The position numbers were made by a program, and so were the translations under genes. This document shows positions 44,021-52,204 of a stretch of DNA of 64,000 nt, piece after piece (the first letter of the stretch is position 1; each line of letters starts with the position of its first letter). A model generated the notes under the pieces. It was not told where the DNA came from and made no database searches. It worked only from the letters and a program-made list of their open reading frames with translations. The stretch is from NCBI GenBank assembly GCA_028277515.1, contig JANQGC010000369.1, positions 21,607-85,606 of the forward strand, in the 5' to 3' direction. The stretch comes from Anaerolineae bacterium. GTDB taxonomy: Bacteria; Chloroflexota; Anaerolineae; Promineifilales; Promineifilaceae.

Positions 44021-45019
44021 ATGATCAATACAGCCATAACCATGAATCCGGATGGAACCCCTGAACAACTGGCAGCTACGGTTCGATTAGCAGAGAGTTT
44101 AGGGTTTAACGATTGTTATGTAGCTGATCAGGGCTTTACAAGGGACGTTTATGTTACTTTGGCCATGCTGGCTTTAAAGACGAAAAGGATCAGATTAGGA
44201 CCAGGAATTACCCATCCTTATTTGCGCCATCCGGTGGTAACGGCCGTCAACATCGCCACATTAGATGAATTATCGGAAGGAAGAAGTTTTCTAGGAATTG
44301 GCGCCGGAGGATCGCGCGCTTTGGAGCCGGTCCAGGTTAAACGTCAGCGCCCCCTTCGCGCATGTCGGGAAACCGTAGACATCGCCAGGAAGCTCTGGCA
44401 AGGCAACAACTCCATAAATTACCGGGGACAAATGTTCCAGTTAAAAGATGCCAGCATTTTATTTCCTTGCCGGCCTGACATTGAAATTCACTGGGCCGCC
44501 CGCGGACCAAAAATGCTCTCCCTGGGTGGCGAACTCGGTGATGTTAACATTCTCCATGCAATTCCAAGATTTGCCCTGGCTGATGTCATGCGCAAGATTA
44601 GAGAGGGCGCTCAAAGATCGGGTCGGCCGGTGAACACGCAATATGCGCTAATGCTCGTTTATGATGAACATTCCCGCCAAATAGCCAGGATGCGCACCGT
44701 GTATCGCCTGGTAGATTCATCGACCGAGGTAAAAAACCGCCTCGGTTTAACAACAGACAGAATAGCTGAAATGCGTCGTCTTGTCACCTCCAAAGGACCG
44801 CAATCCGCTGCCCATTTAGTCGATGATACCATTCTCAAACATTATATATATGATGGCTCCCCGGAAGAATGTGCAACCAATATTTCCTCAATTATTAATG
44901 AATATCATTTCAACGGCATTACCATTGAAGTTCCCGATCCGGCCGATGCCCAAAAATTGCTCCATTTCGCTTCGCAAGTAATAAGCCGGCTATCAGTAAA
45001 GGAGGGAAAAATTGAATAA
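44021..45019 (+). CDS. Luciferase-like monooxygenase (LLM) family oxidoreductase
   Basis: TIM-barrel protein of 332 residues. LAESLGFNDCYVADQ, the strand block IRLGPGITHPYLRHPVVTAVNIATLDELSEGR and FLGIGAGGSRALEP are LLM signatures. Relatives use FMN (ring-opening monooxygenases such as RutA) or F420 (methylenetetrahydromethanopterin reductase-like), and the cofactor cannot be fixed by eye. Its place after an amidohydrolase and before Rid proteins recalls the logic of the Rut pyrimidine pathway, though no RutB or RutD is seen. Confidence 0.87.
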   Translation: MINTAITMNPDGTPEQLAATVRLAESLGFNDCYVADQGFTRDVYVTLAMLALKTKRIRLGPGITHPYLRHPVVTAVNIATLDELSEGRSFLGIGAGGSRALEPVQVKRQRPLRACRETVDIARKLWQGNNSINYRGQMFQLKDASILFPCRPDIEIHWAARGPKMLSLGGELGDVNILHAIPRFALADVMRKIREGAQRSGRPVNTQYALMLVYDEHSRQIARMRTVYRLVDSSTEVKNRLGLTTDRIAEMRRLVTSKGPQSAAHLVDDTILKHYIYDGSPEECATNISSIINEYHFNGITIEVPDPADAQKLLHFASQVISRLSVKEGKIE

Positions 45020-45100
45020 GCAGTAAACACAAATTTCATCGCGTAAATGTTGAACGTTATCGTTGGAAGGAACAGACATTCTATATTGAGGAGAAACCAA

Positions 45101-46231
45101 ATGAATATTAAAAAACATCCTATACTTACCATTGGCTTTGCAGTCATTTTAATTTTTATCCTGGCCGCATGTTCACCTGCTTCTCCGGCGGAAGAAACTA
45201 CCGTTGAAGAAGCACCCGCAGCCGAAGAAGCGCCCGCCGTTGAAGAAACCTCAGCAGAGGAGGACACAGCGTCAACCGAGGAAGAAACAGCGGCCGAAGA
45301 AGCGCCCGCAGAGATGGACGATGTGACCTTACGCCTTTCCTGGCGTTGGAAAACTGAGTTTGCTCCCCTCGTTTTGGCTGACGATCTCGGCTTCTTTGAA
45401 GAGCAGGGAATAAATATGGAGCTATTAGAAGGAAGTGGGTCAGGAGACGTGCTGCCTTTGGTCGCCCAAAAAGAAGATGATTTTGGTTATTTGAATCTGA
45501 CAACCGTTGCCATTGGTATTGACAAAGGGATGCCGTTGCAGGTGGTAGCCGGTTTAATGGGTAAACACCCATCCGGATTAGCCTACTTTGAAGACACATT
45601 AACTGGACCAAAAGATTTGGAAGGGAAAACAATCGCTCTTTCACCTGGTGAAGCATTTGCCATGATTTACCCGGCCTTCTCCGAAAGATGGGACATTGAT
45701 ACTGAGACCATCGACCAGGTTCAACTTGACTTCGGAGCTAAGAACCTGGCATTTATTGAGGGCGACATCGACATTTTGCCGGTCTACATCAACAATGAAC
45801 TTCCTGTATTGAGAGGAATGACCGATAGGGAAATCAATGTACTATTGCCGGCAGAATATGAGTTTAATACGATTGCCAATGGTATCATTACGCATGATGA
45901 TACGGTTCGAGATAATCCGGACCTGGTAAGACGCATTGTTGCCGCCATCCAAAAGGGATACGAATATGCCTTGGAGCATCCGGAAGAAGCCGTGGAAGCT
46001 GTTAAAGCTCGTTCGGAGGCGTTGGCGGAGCAGGATGAAGCGGTACTGCTCAACCAGGTCAACACAACCCTGGAACTTATTTACAGCGAAAATACCGAGG
46101 GAGAACCAATTGGCTGGATGTCCGAAGAAGATTGGAACAACACATTAGACTTACTACATGAAACTGGCGCAACTGATGGAAGACCGGATAATGCAGATGT
46201 CTTCACCAATGAGTTTGTACCAACAGAATGA
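45101..46231 (+). CDS. ABC transporter substrate-binding lipoprotein (NMT1/THI5-like)
   Basis: Lipoprotein of 376 residues. The signal ends in LAAC with Cys24 lipidated, then an acidic linker of repeated EEAPA units of about 45 residues. The binding domain has LADDLGFFEEQGINMELLEGSG, LEGKTIALSPGEA and GVIT-like GIITHDDTVRDNPDLV, typical of NMT1/SsuA-type proteins that bind pyrimidine, sulfonate or similar small ligands. Start set at 45101 because GAGGAG lies 7 bp upstream. It captures the substrate for the importer of this cluster. Confidence 0.92.
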   Translation: MNIKKHPILTIGFAVILIFILAACSPASPAEETTVEEAPAAEEAPAVEETSAEEDTASTEEETAAEEAPAEMDDVTLRLSWRWKTEFAPLVLADDLGFFEEQGINMELLEGSGSGDVLPLVAQKEDDFGYLNLTTVAIGIDKGMPLQVVAGLMGKHPSGLAYFEDTLTGPKDLEGKTIALSPGEAFAMIYPAFSERWDIDTETIDQVQLDFGAKNLAFIEGDIDILPVYINNELPVLRGMTDREINVLLPAEYEFNTIANGIITHDDTVRDNPDLVRRIVAAIQKGYEYALEHPEEAVEAVKARSEALAEQDEAVLLNQVNTTLELIYSENTEGEPIGWMSEEDWNNTLDLLHETGATDGRPDNADVFTNEFVPTE

Positions 46232-46276
46232 GCGTTATTAATCATTGGCTAACAACCTCATAAAGTTGCCAAACTT

Positions 46277-46309
46277 TAACAGAGGTGGGGCCAGGCCTCA
46301 CCTCTGTTA
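46277..46309. terminator. Hairpin between the binding-protein gene and the first Rid gene
   Basis: TAACAGAGGTGGGGCC (46277-46292) and GGCCTCACCTCTGTTA (46294-46309) pair over 16 positions with one mismatch. No T-run follows, so it is more likely a mRNA-stability or attenuation element that sets the level of the Rid genes below or above the transporter. Confidence 0.55.
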
Positions 46310-46349
46310 TGAAATAGCTGAATTAAGTATCTGATTTATAAGGGAAGTT

Positions 46350-46736
46350 ATGGCTAAGAAATTTATCAACCCTGATAACGTCCATAAACCCATATGGGAT
46401 TATTCGCATGCAGTCATAAGCGGTAAGACAATTTATATCTCCGCCCAACTGCCTTTGGACAGGAGTGGCAATCTGGTCGGACCAAACGATCCCGCCGCTC
46501 AAGCGCGGCAGGTTTTTACTAACTTACAAAATGTGCTGGAAGCCGCCGGCGCTACCCTGGAACATGTTGTAAAACTGACGACATACCTGACGGACATCGC
46601 CTATCGGCCGCCGGCCATGGAAGTGCGCAACCAGTTTTTCGGCACACACCGTGCGCCGAGTATCCTGGCCATCGTCTCTCAATTACCGAGAGAGGACATA
46701 CTGATAGAGGTAGATGGCATTGCCGTTCTGGACTAA
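46350..46736 (+). CDS. Rid-family protein 1 of 3 (catalytic Arg apparently absent)
   Basis: Protein of 128 residues with the chorismate-mutase-like Rid fold: SHAVISGKTIYISAQLPLD, NLQNVLEAAGATLEHVVKLTTYLTD and the C-terminal ILIEVDGIAVL. In RidA, an Arg about eight residues before the LP motif positions the substrate carboxylate; here the matching segment reads RAPSILAIVSQLP, with Pro at that place. RidA proteins hydrolyse reactive enamines and imines, and Arg-less Rid subfamilies lack that activity (family knowledge). First of three adjacent paralogues. Confidence 0.9.
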   Translation: MAKKFINPDNVHKPIWDYSHAVISGKTIYISAQLPLDRSGNLVGPNDPAAQARQVFTNLQNVLEAAGATLEHVVKLTTYLTDIAYRPPAMEVRNQFFGTHRAPSILAIVSQLPREDILIEVDGIAVLD

Positions 46737-46750
46737 ATACTGATCAGGTC

Positions 46751-47137
46751 ATGATTCGTCAGTCACTTCAGCCCCTAGAGTCTCCTCAACCCGTTAGTTA
46801 TTATTCACATGGCATGCGTGTCGGACCATTTCTATATACAGCGGGCCAAACCGCACGTGATGCTTCAAACCGTCTTGTAGGTATCTGTGATGTGCAGGCT
46901 CAAGCTGAAAGAGCATTTACAAACCTTTGTTTAGTCCTACAAGAAGGGAAATTAGGGATTGAAGATGTGGCCCGATTAAATATACTCATCCGCAATTTAA
47001 ATGATTTGCAAACCATTTTGCAGGTAAAAAGGCAGTTTTTTAACGATCATGCTCCGGCAATGACCGTTGCCACAGTAAAAGGATTGGCATACCCTGAGTA
47101 TCTACTTGAACTTGAAGCCATTGCCATAGAAAACTAA
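46751..47137 (+). CDS. Rid-family protein 2 of 3 (catalytic Arg apparently absent)
   Basis: Protein of 128 residues beginning 14 bp after the first Rid stop. YYSHGMRVGPFLYTAGQTARD, AFTNLCLVLQEGKLGIEDVARLNILIRN and LLELEAIAI are Rid blocks. The catalytic segment reads APAMTVATVKGL, again without the RidA arginine. It is clearly diverged from its neighbours rather than a recent duplicate. RutC-like roles in ring-cleavage pathways are known for the superfamily, but not shown here. Confidence 0.9.
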   Translation: MIRQSLQPLESPQPVSYYSHGMRVGPFLYTAGQTARDASNRLVGICDVQAQAERAFTNLCLVLQEGKLGIEDVARLNILIRNLNDLQTILQVKRQFFNDHAPAMTVATVKGLAYPEYLLELEAIAIEN

Positions 47138-47157
47138 ATGAGTCGGGAACAAAAATA

Positions 47158-47547
47158 ATGATGAGTCGGCAAGTGTTAAGCCCAGAAACAGTTCACAAAC
47201 CCACAACATATTACTCTCATGCCGTCGTGATTAATGAAATGGTCTATTCGGCCGGACAGGCGCCACACGATGTCACGGGTGCTGTCTGGCCAATGAGCGA
47301 TATCCCAGGTCAAGTTCGGCGCTCACTCGATAACATGACCGAAGTGCTCAAGGCCGGGGGCGCTACGTTCTCAGACGTCGTCAAATTAACACTGTTTGTG
47401 CGCAGCAAACAGGTCATTCCTGCATTCTGGGAAATAATTAGGGAATATCTTAACGATACTGAGCCGGTTATTACCATTGCGGTTGTAGATGGTCTCGCCG
47501 GCAAACAATATATGCTAGAAGTTGAAGCGATTGCGATTAAAGAATAA
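47158..47547 (+). CDS. Rid-family protein 3 of 3 (catalytic Arg apparently absent)
   Basis: Protein of 129 residues, 20 bp after the second Rid gene. YYSHAVVINEMVYSAGQAPHD, SLDNMTEVLKAGGATFSDVVKLTLFVRS and YMLEVEAIAI are diagnostic. The catalytic segment reads EPVITIAVVDGL and lacks the RidA arginine. Two adjacent ATGs exist (47158 and 47161). It closes the cluster and converges on nuoN 50 bp further on. As Rid proteins are trimers with active sites between subunits, three co-encoded paralogues could form a mixed trimer. Confidence 0.9.
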   Translation: MMSRQVLSPETVHKPTTYYSHAVVINEMVYSAGQAPHDVTGAVWPMSDIPGQVRRSLDNMTEVLKAGGATFSDVVKLTLFVRSKQVIPAFWEIIREYLNDTEPVITIAVVDGLAGKQYMLEVEAIAIKE

Positions 47548-47597
47548 AACCCAATCAATGATAAGAGAGAAATGCCAATCTAAATAGAAAGGGTCTG

Positions 47598-49073
47598 TCA
47601 GCCACCAGTTGCTATCATTTGTAAGCTTTGCACCACAGCGCTTTGTGCAAAATCAAATCCCCAGGCAGGTAAAATACCCAAGAATAGGGTAGCCACGGCC
47701 GTTACCCAAACCGCAGACACCAACGCCGGATTGCTGATGAGCTTCGCTTCTCCATCATACATATACATCAGATACACAACGCGCAAATAATAAAAAGCAG
47801 AAACAACGCTGGTGATAACCCCTACAAGAGCTAAACCGATGAGATTAGCGTCTATAGCCGTACGCAAGACAAAAAACTTGGCAGCGAACCCACCTGTTAG
47901 CGGAATGCCCGTTAAGGACATCATAAAAAAGGCCATCACTAAAGCTAACCAGGGATGTTGTTTAGCCAGGCCCTTGTAATCATCCAGCATGACGCCTTGA
48001 CCCTGCTGCTGTTCCATCGCGACGACAATGGCAAAAGCGCCTAAATTGGTGAACAGATAAGCAAACATATAAAAGAGGGCGGCGCTGATGCCATCAGGAT
48101 TTTGGTAACTGGCAGCGACGGCAATCAAAATAAAACCGGCATGAGCGATACTGGAGTAGCCTAGCATACGTTTGATGTTTTGCTGCACAATGGCCGCCAC
48201 ATTACCAATAATTAAGGTCAGAGTGGCCAGGATCACAATAGCGGGAACCCAGGCCTCTCCCATACCGGGTAAAGCCCACAGCAAAATTCGCAGCAAGGCA
48301 GCAAAACCACCGACCTTTGCCCCCACTGACATAAAAGCAGTCACTGGGGTTGGCGCCCCTTCATACACATCCGGCGTCCACATCTGGAACGGTGCAGCGG
48401 CTATCTTAAAGCCAAAGCCAACCAATAGAAAAGCAACACCGGCCAACAGTAAGCCATTGACATCCCCGATCGCTTCAACCAATACAGGAAGTGATGTCGT
48501 GCCTGTTGCTCCATAAATAAAGGCGATACCAAATACAAAAATGCTTGAGGAAAATGCGCCCAACAGAAAATATTTCATGGCCGATTCCTCAGAATCAGTG
48601 CGTGGCCAGGCCAGTCCGGCCATGATATACAGCGGTATCGATAATAGTTCCAAGGCCAGGAAAATCAGTATTAAATCGTTTGCCATACCCATGAGCATCA
48701 TCCCACTAATCGAGAACATCATGAGCATATAATATTCTGGCCGGTCTAATTCGGTACGTCGCAAAAAATCGACCGAAAGTAATATCGTCAGCATCCCAGT
48801 GAGGATGAAGATGATATTTAGAAAGAGAGCGTAATTATCAGCCACCAGCATTGGCGTCCCGTTTACAGGAGTAAAAGTAGCCCCTGGATTTCCCCAAAGG
48901 GTAATCGTTTGAATCAAAGCCAGGACTAAACCGAGGAAAGATATAAGGGCAGCCCACTTCTTGACAAATTTGGGTACGAAAAGTTCCAGGAGCATCAGCA
49001 ACATGGCAGTGCCAGCTACTATCATCAAGGCTGCCACCAAGGCATAGTTAATTTCAGGGGGTTGAAACTCCAT
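47598..49073 (-). CDS. nuoN: NADH-quinone oxidoreductase subunit N
   Basis: Antiporter-like membrane subunit of complex I, 491 residues and about 14 helices. MKYFLLGAFSSSIFVFGIAFIYGATG and the pump blocks with FLVGFGFKIAAAPFQMWTPDVYEGAPTPVT are conserved. It is separated from nuoM by two unrelated genes but is transcribed in the same direction as the rest of nuo. The gap to the upstream molybdopterin gene is 67 bp, so it may be read with that gene. Confidence 0.96.
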   Translation of the reverse strand: MEFQPPEINYALVAALMIVAGTAMLLMLLELFVPKFVKKWAALISFLGLVLALIQTITLWGNPGATFTPVNGTPMLVADNYALFLNIIFILTGMLTILLSVDFLRRTELDRPEYYMLMMFSISGMMLMGMANDLILIFLALELLSIPLYIMAGLAWPRTDSEESAMKYFLLGAFSSSIFVFGIAFIYGATGTTSLPVLVEAIGDVNGLLLAGVAFLLVGFGFKIAAAPFQMWTPDVYEGAPTPVTAFMSVGAKVGGFAALLRILLWALPGMGEAWVPAIVILATLTLIIGNVAAIVQQNIKRMLGYSSIAHAGFILIAVAASYQNPDGISAALFYMFAYLFTNLGAFAIVVAMEQQQGQGVMLDDYKGLAKQHPWLALVMAFFMMSLTGIPLTGGFAAKFFVLRTAIDANLIGLALVGVITSVVSAFYYLRVVYLMYMYDGEAKLISNPALVSAVWVTAVATLFLGILPAWGFDFAQSAVVQSLQMIATGG

Positions 49074-49140
49074 CTCTTATAGACCTTTTTTGTTTGCTCT
49101 ACTTTTCACAATAATACCACACTTAATGGACCAAGATAAA

Positions 49141-51225
49141 TCAAGCAGCTTCCTTACGCAGCCACACACGGTTGCTGTGATAGGTGCTCTGCCCGGCCAT
49201 ATCACCCAAGGCATCAGAGGTCGTCCAGTTCACATTACGGCCGTTGCTGAATTTGCTCCAGCGCCCTTTTGGAGAGGCCAAAAGCCCAGGACGCACAGCA
49301 TCCGTCACGACCGCGCGTAATTCACACCAACCACGGCCGTTCTCCAAAATTACCCTATCTCCATTTTTAATATCTTTAGCCGCAGCATCCCGGGGATGAA
49401 TCTCGACAAAGGGTTCACCTTCCCGCTTGAGCAAGCCTGGTTGATTAGCCAGGCTGCTGGTGACGAAATGGTGAGCGGCGGCCGTGATCAGATCGAATGC
49501 ATCATCCGGCGGGTAGCGACTTTTGTTGCCGGCTGATTTTCGACCTCCATCATCCTCCTTATCAACCCAACCCGGCAGCGGATCGAGTCCCTGGCCGGCC
49601 AGCATCTGACTGTACAACTCCACTTTCCCACTGGCAGTCGGGAAATGACTGTCGGCAAATGGGACCTGCGGATCAAACTGCAAAGGTACAAACCCTTCTC
49701 GCTTGAGCCGCTCCAGGGTAATACCCTGTAAAACCGGGTCATTTTTTACTGTCGCTGACAACAACTCTTCTATTACCTGGTCCGCTGTTTGATGCAGCCA
49801 CGGCTCTTCAAAGCCCATTTCACGGGCTAGCAGCCCCATGACTTGCCAATTGCTTTTCGCTTCACCAAGTGGTGGGATTGCCTGCCGGTTATAGGCCAGG
49901 ACGTTGTGGCCATAAGCCTTGTGCAGATCGGTTTGCTCAAGCTGAGAGGTAGCAGGTAGGACAATGTCGGCAAAATCAGCCGTATCAGTCATGAACAATT
50001 CATGTACGACCGTGAACAAATCTTCTCGCTGCAACCCTTCCACTACCCGTCCGGCGCGGGGTGCAATTGCTGCAGGATTGGATCCATAAACAAATAATGA
50101 CTTAATTGGCGGATCCGTCACTTCGCCTAAAAGGGCTGCCCCCAAACGATTCATGTTGACCATACGACCCGGTGGCGGGCATTCTCTCCAATGCTCTAAT
50201 GCCTCTGTGTCCCATAGTAGGTAGCCGCTGGTTGAATAGCCAAGACCGCCGCCGCGAACGCCATACTGCCCGGTCATTGCCGGCAGGGCACAAATCGCGC
50301 GAACGGTTTGACCACCATTAAAATTACGTTGTAAGCCGTCGGCAATCTTAATTAATCCCGGCCGAATGTTAGCATAAAGCCGAGCCAGCTTGCGAATATC
50401 ATCTGCTGCTAGCCCAGTAATAGCCGCCACTCGTTCAGGAGGATAGTCAGCTAATCTAGCCCGCAGTTGGGACCACCCAATCGTGTAATCATTCAACCAG
50501 ACCGGATCGTGTTCATTGTTTTCCAGGAGGATATGTGCTATTCCCATGGCCAAAGCACCGTCGCTGCCCGGTCTGGGCTGGATATGCCAATCTGCCCCGG
50601 CTGCCGTACGCGTTCGCCGGGGGTCTATTACAATCAATTGGCAGCCGGTGCGCTGCGCCTTGCGCAGGAAAGGCATGAAATGAGGTGCCGTGGAAACAGG
50701 GTTATGTCCCCAAATAATAACCAACCGGCTGTGCAGCACATCTTCATAAGCGGGACTCCGCTTGGCTCCTAAAGTGGCGATAACCGCCATCGCCGCGGCG
50801 GCGCCGCAAATGGATCGCTCCAGGCGGCTTGCCCCTAAACGATTCCAAAAGCGGGTGTTTGTCACACTCATTTGCACGACGCCCAGTGTGCCACTGAAGC
50901 TGTAAGGAAGGATCGCTTCCGCCCCATATTCGGCGATGATATCCCGCCAGCGCTCCCCGATTTCGCTTAGCGCTTCTTCCCAGGTTATACGCTGCCATTG
51001 TCCACTTCCTTTTGGCCCCTGGCGACGCAGAGGGAATTGCAGCCGGTCAGGATGATAAACGTGGTCCAGATACGGCCGAACCTTCGCGCAAAGCCAACCA
51101 TCGGTAACCGGATGGTCGGCCGCGGCATAAAAGCGGACCGCCTTCCCATCCTGCACTTCCGTCACTACGGAGCAACTATCGGGACAATCGTGAGGGCAAA
51201 CGCCATTTATTTTCTCAATCGTCAT
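49141..51225 (-). CDS. Molybdopterin oxidoreductase (COG0243, formate-dehydrogenase-like family)
   Basis: Protein of 694 residues. An N-terminal 4Fe-4S site is formed by Cys10, Cys14, Cys18 and Cys46. Molybdopterin-guanine-dinucleotide blocks follow: LERSICGAAAAMA with a Cys that may ligate Mo, VIIWGHNPVSTAPH, GGGLGYSTSG and the C-terminal dinucleotide domain FDLITAAAHHFVTSS. No Tat signal is seen, so it should be cytoplasmic. The substrate is unknown. It lies between nuoM and nuoN, which suggests a redox link to complex I or chance insertion; I cannot decide from sequence. Confidence 0.87.
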   Translation of the reverse strand: MTIEKINGVCPHDCPDSCSVVTEVQDGKAVRFYAAADHPVTDGWLCAKVRPYLDHVYHPDRLQFPLRRQGPKGSGQWQRITWEEALSEIGERWRDIIAEYGAEAILPYSFSGTLGVVQMSVTNTRFWNRLGASRLERSICGAAAAMAVIATLGAKRSPAYEDVLHSRLVIIWGHNPVSTAPHFMPFLRKAQRTGCQLIVIDPRRTRTAAGADWHIQPRPGSDGALAMGIAHILLENNEHDPVWLNDYTIGWSQLRARLADYPPERVAAITGLAADDIRKLARLYANIRPGLIKIADGLQRNFNGGQTVRAICALPAMTGQYGVRGGGLGYSTSGYLLWDTEALEHWRECPPPGRMVNMNRLGAALLGEVTDPPIKSLFVYGSNPAAIAPRAGRVVEGLQREDLFTVVHELFMTDTADFADIVLPATSQLEQTDLHKAYGHNVLAYNRQAIPPLGEAKSNWQVMGLLAREMGFEEPWLHQTADQVIEELLSATVKNDPVLQGITLERLKREGFVPLQFDPQVPFADSHFPTASGKVELYSQMLAGQGLDPLPGWVDKEDDGGRKSAGNKSRYPPDDAFDLITAAAHHFVTSSLANQPGLLKREGEPFVEIHPRDAAAKDIKNGDRVILENGRGWCELRAVVTDAVRPGLLASPKGRWSKFSNGRNVNWTTSDALGDMAGQSTYHSNRVWLRKEAA

Positions 51226-51270
51226 TTTTCCTTACCAGGTCGCCAGCTTTTATCTCGGACTTTATTTGAT

Positions 51271-52059
51271 TTACGGCCGTGCAACCGTGTGCTGGTGGAC
51301 AATCGTCTGATCGGGCATCAAATGAACAAAATTATAGCCCGGCAGCGCCAATGGCCGGTGTCCAGTGGTTTGATCGGAAGGCCAGGCGCTCAATTGATTT
51401 AAGCCACTGGCCACGGCGATATAAGCGATGCCATCTTTCAATGTCTGCATTGACTGGTGAACATGTCCGTGAAACACGGCGCGTATCCGGCCGCGTGCGG
51501 ACAGGAGCGTTTGATGAAACTGCTCACCATTAGTAACAAGCATATTGCTATCCATCCAGGGTGAGTCCATTGGCAAAATTGGATAATGAACAAAAATGAC
51601 CAATGGTGGACCATCACGACTTATTTCCGCCTTCAAGATATCAAATTGCTCGCTGGAAAATTGTCCCTGCGGATCAATTGTCTTGGGGCCGCGAGCATCT
51701 AATATCAAAAAGCGATATCCCTTTTTCTCAAAAGCATACGAAAATTGGGACGGGTCCTGGCTTAGCCACTCAATTCCATCCATAGAAAAATATCCTCTAA
51801 TGCCGCTGCGAGAGTCATGATTACCATTGACGAAGTAAAGGGGAATCTCAAGGCGGGACAGCGTTTTTGCAGCCAGTATAAATGCGTCCGGTTGGGGATC
51901 GTCAACGACATCACCGGTATGGATAATAAAATCAGGCCTGACCGGCAAAGCGTTTATACTGTCAACCAGGCGCTGCCCATAAGGTAGCGCCACATGGCCA
52001 TGCATGCTGTATCCAGGTACAGGACCAAAATGCGTATCACTGATATGGACAAAATACAA
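51271..52059 (-). CDS. Calcineurin-like metallophosphoesterase (CpdA-like)
   Basis: Protein of 262 residues with all metallophosphoesterase motifs: SDTHFG (Asp8, His10), HTGDVVDD, NGNHDSRSG, VHYPILP and FHGHVHQS. Class III cyclic-nucleotide phosphodiesterases such as CpdA share this set, but 5'-nucleotidase or lipid phosphatase activities are equally possible. It follows a hairpin that probably ends the nuoM transcript, and precedes the molybdopterin gene by 45 bp. Confidence 0.88.
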   Translation of the reverse strand: MYFVHISDTHFGPVPGYSMHGHVALPYGQRLVDSINALPVRPDFIIHTGDVVDDPQPDAFILAAKTLSRLEIPLYFVNGNHDSRSGIRGYFSMDGIEWLSQDPSQFSYAFEKKGYRFLILDARGPKTIDPQGQFSSEQFDILKAEISRDGPPLVIFVHYPILPMDSPWMDSNMLVTNGEQFHQTLLSARGRIRAVFHGHVHQSMQTLKDGIAYIAVASGLNQLSAWPSDQTTGHRPLALPGYNFVHLMPDQTIVHQHTVARP

Positions 52060-52135
52060 CGTCTTGATGGTATGTTTCTCCCTGATTACATGGTGTTCTT
52101 CTAAACAATTTTAAGTAAGGAAGTACAAAATAAAG

Positions 52136-52171
52136 AAACGTGAAACGCACTTCATTTTGCGTTTCACGTTT
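52136..52171 (-). terminator. Terminator after nuoM
   Basis: Perfect 14-bp stem AAACGTGAAACGCA (52136-52149) / TGCGTTTCACGTTT (52158-52171) with an 8-nt loop. On the minus strand it is followed by CTTTATTTTG, a T-rich tail. It likely ends the nuoD-M transcript and separates it from the phosphoesterase/molybdopterin/nuoN unit. Confidence 0.75.
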
Positions 52172-52204
52172 ATTAAATCGAAAACAATCGCGGATAAACA
52201 GCCA

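Noticed and set aside
45198..45330. Tandem EEAPA codon repeats in the binding lipoprotein as a possible repeat element
   Set aside because: They are in frame and form the flexible acidic linker after the lipidated Cys, which is common in exported lipoproteins.
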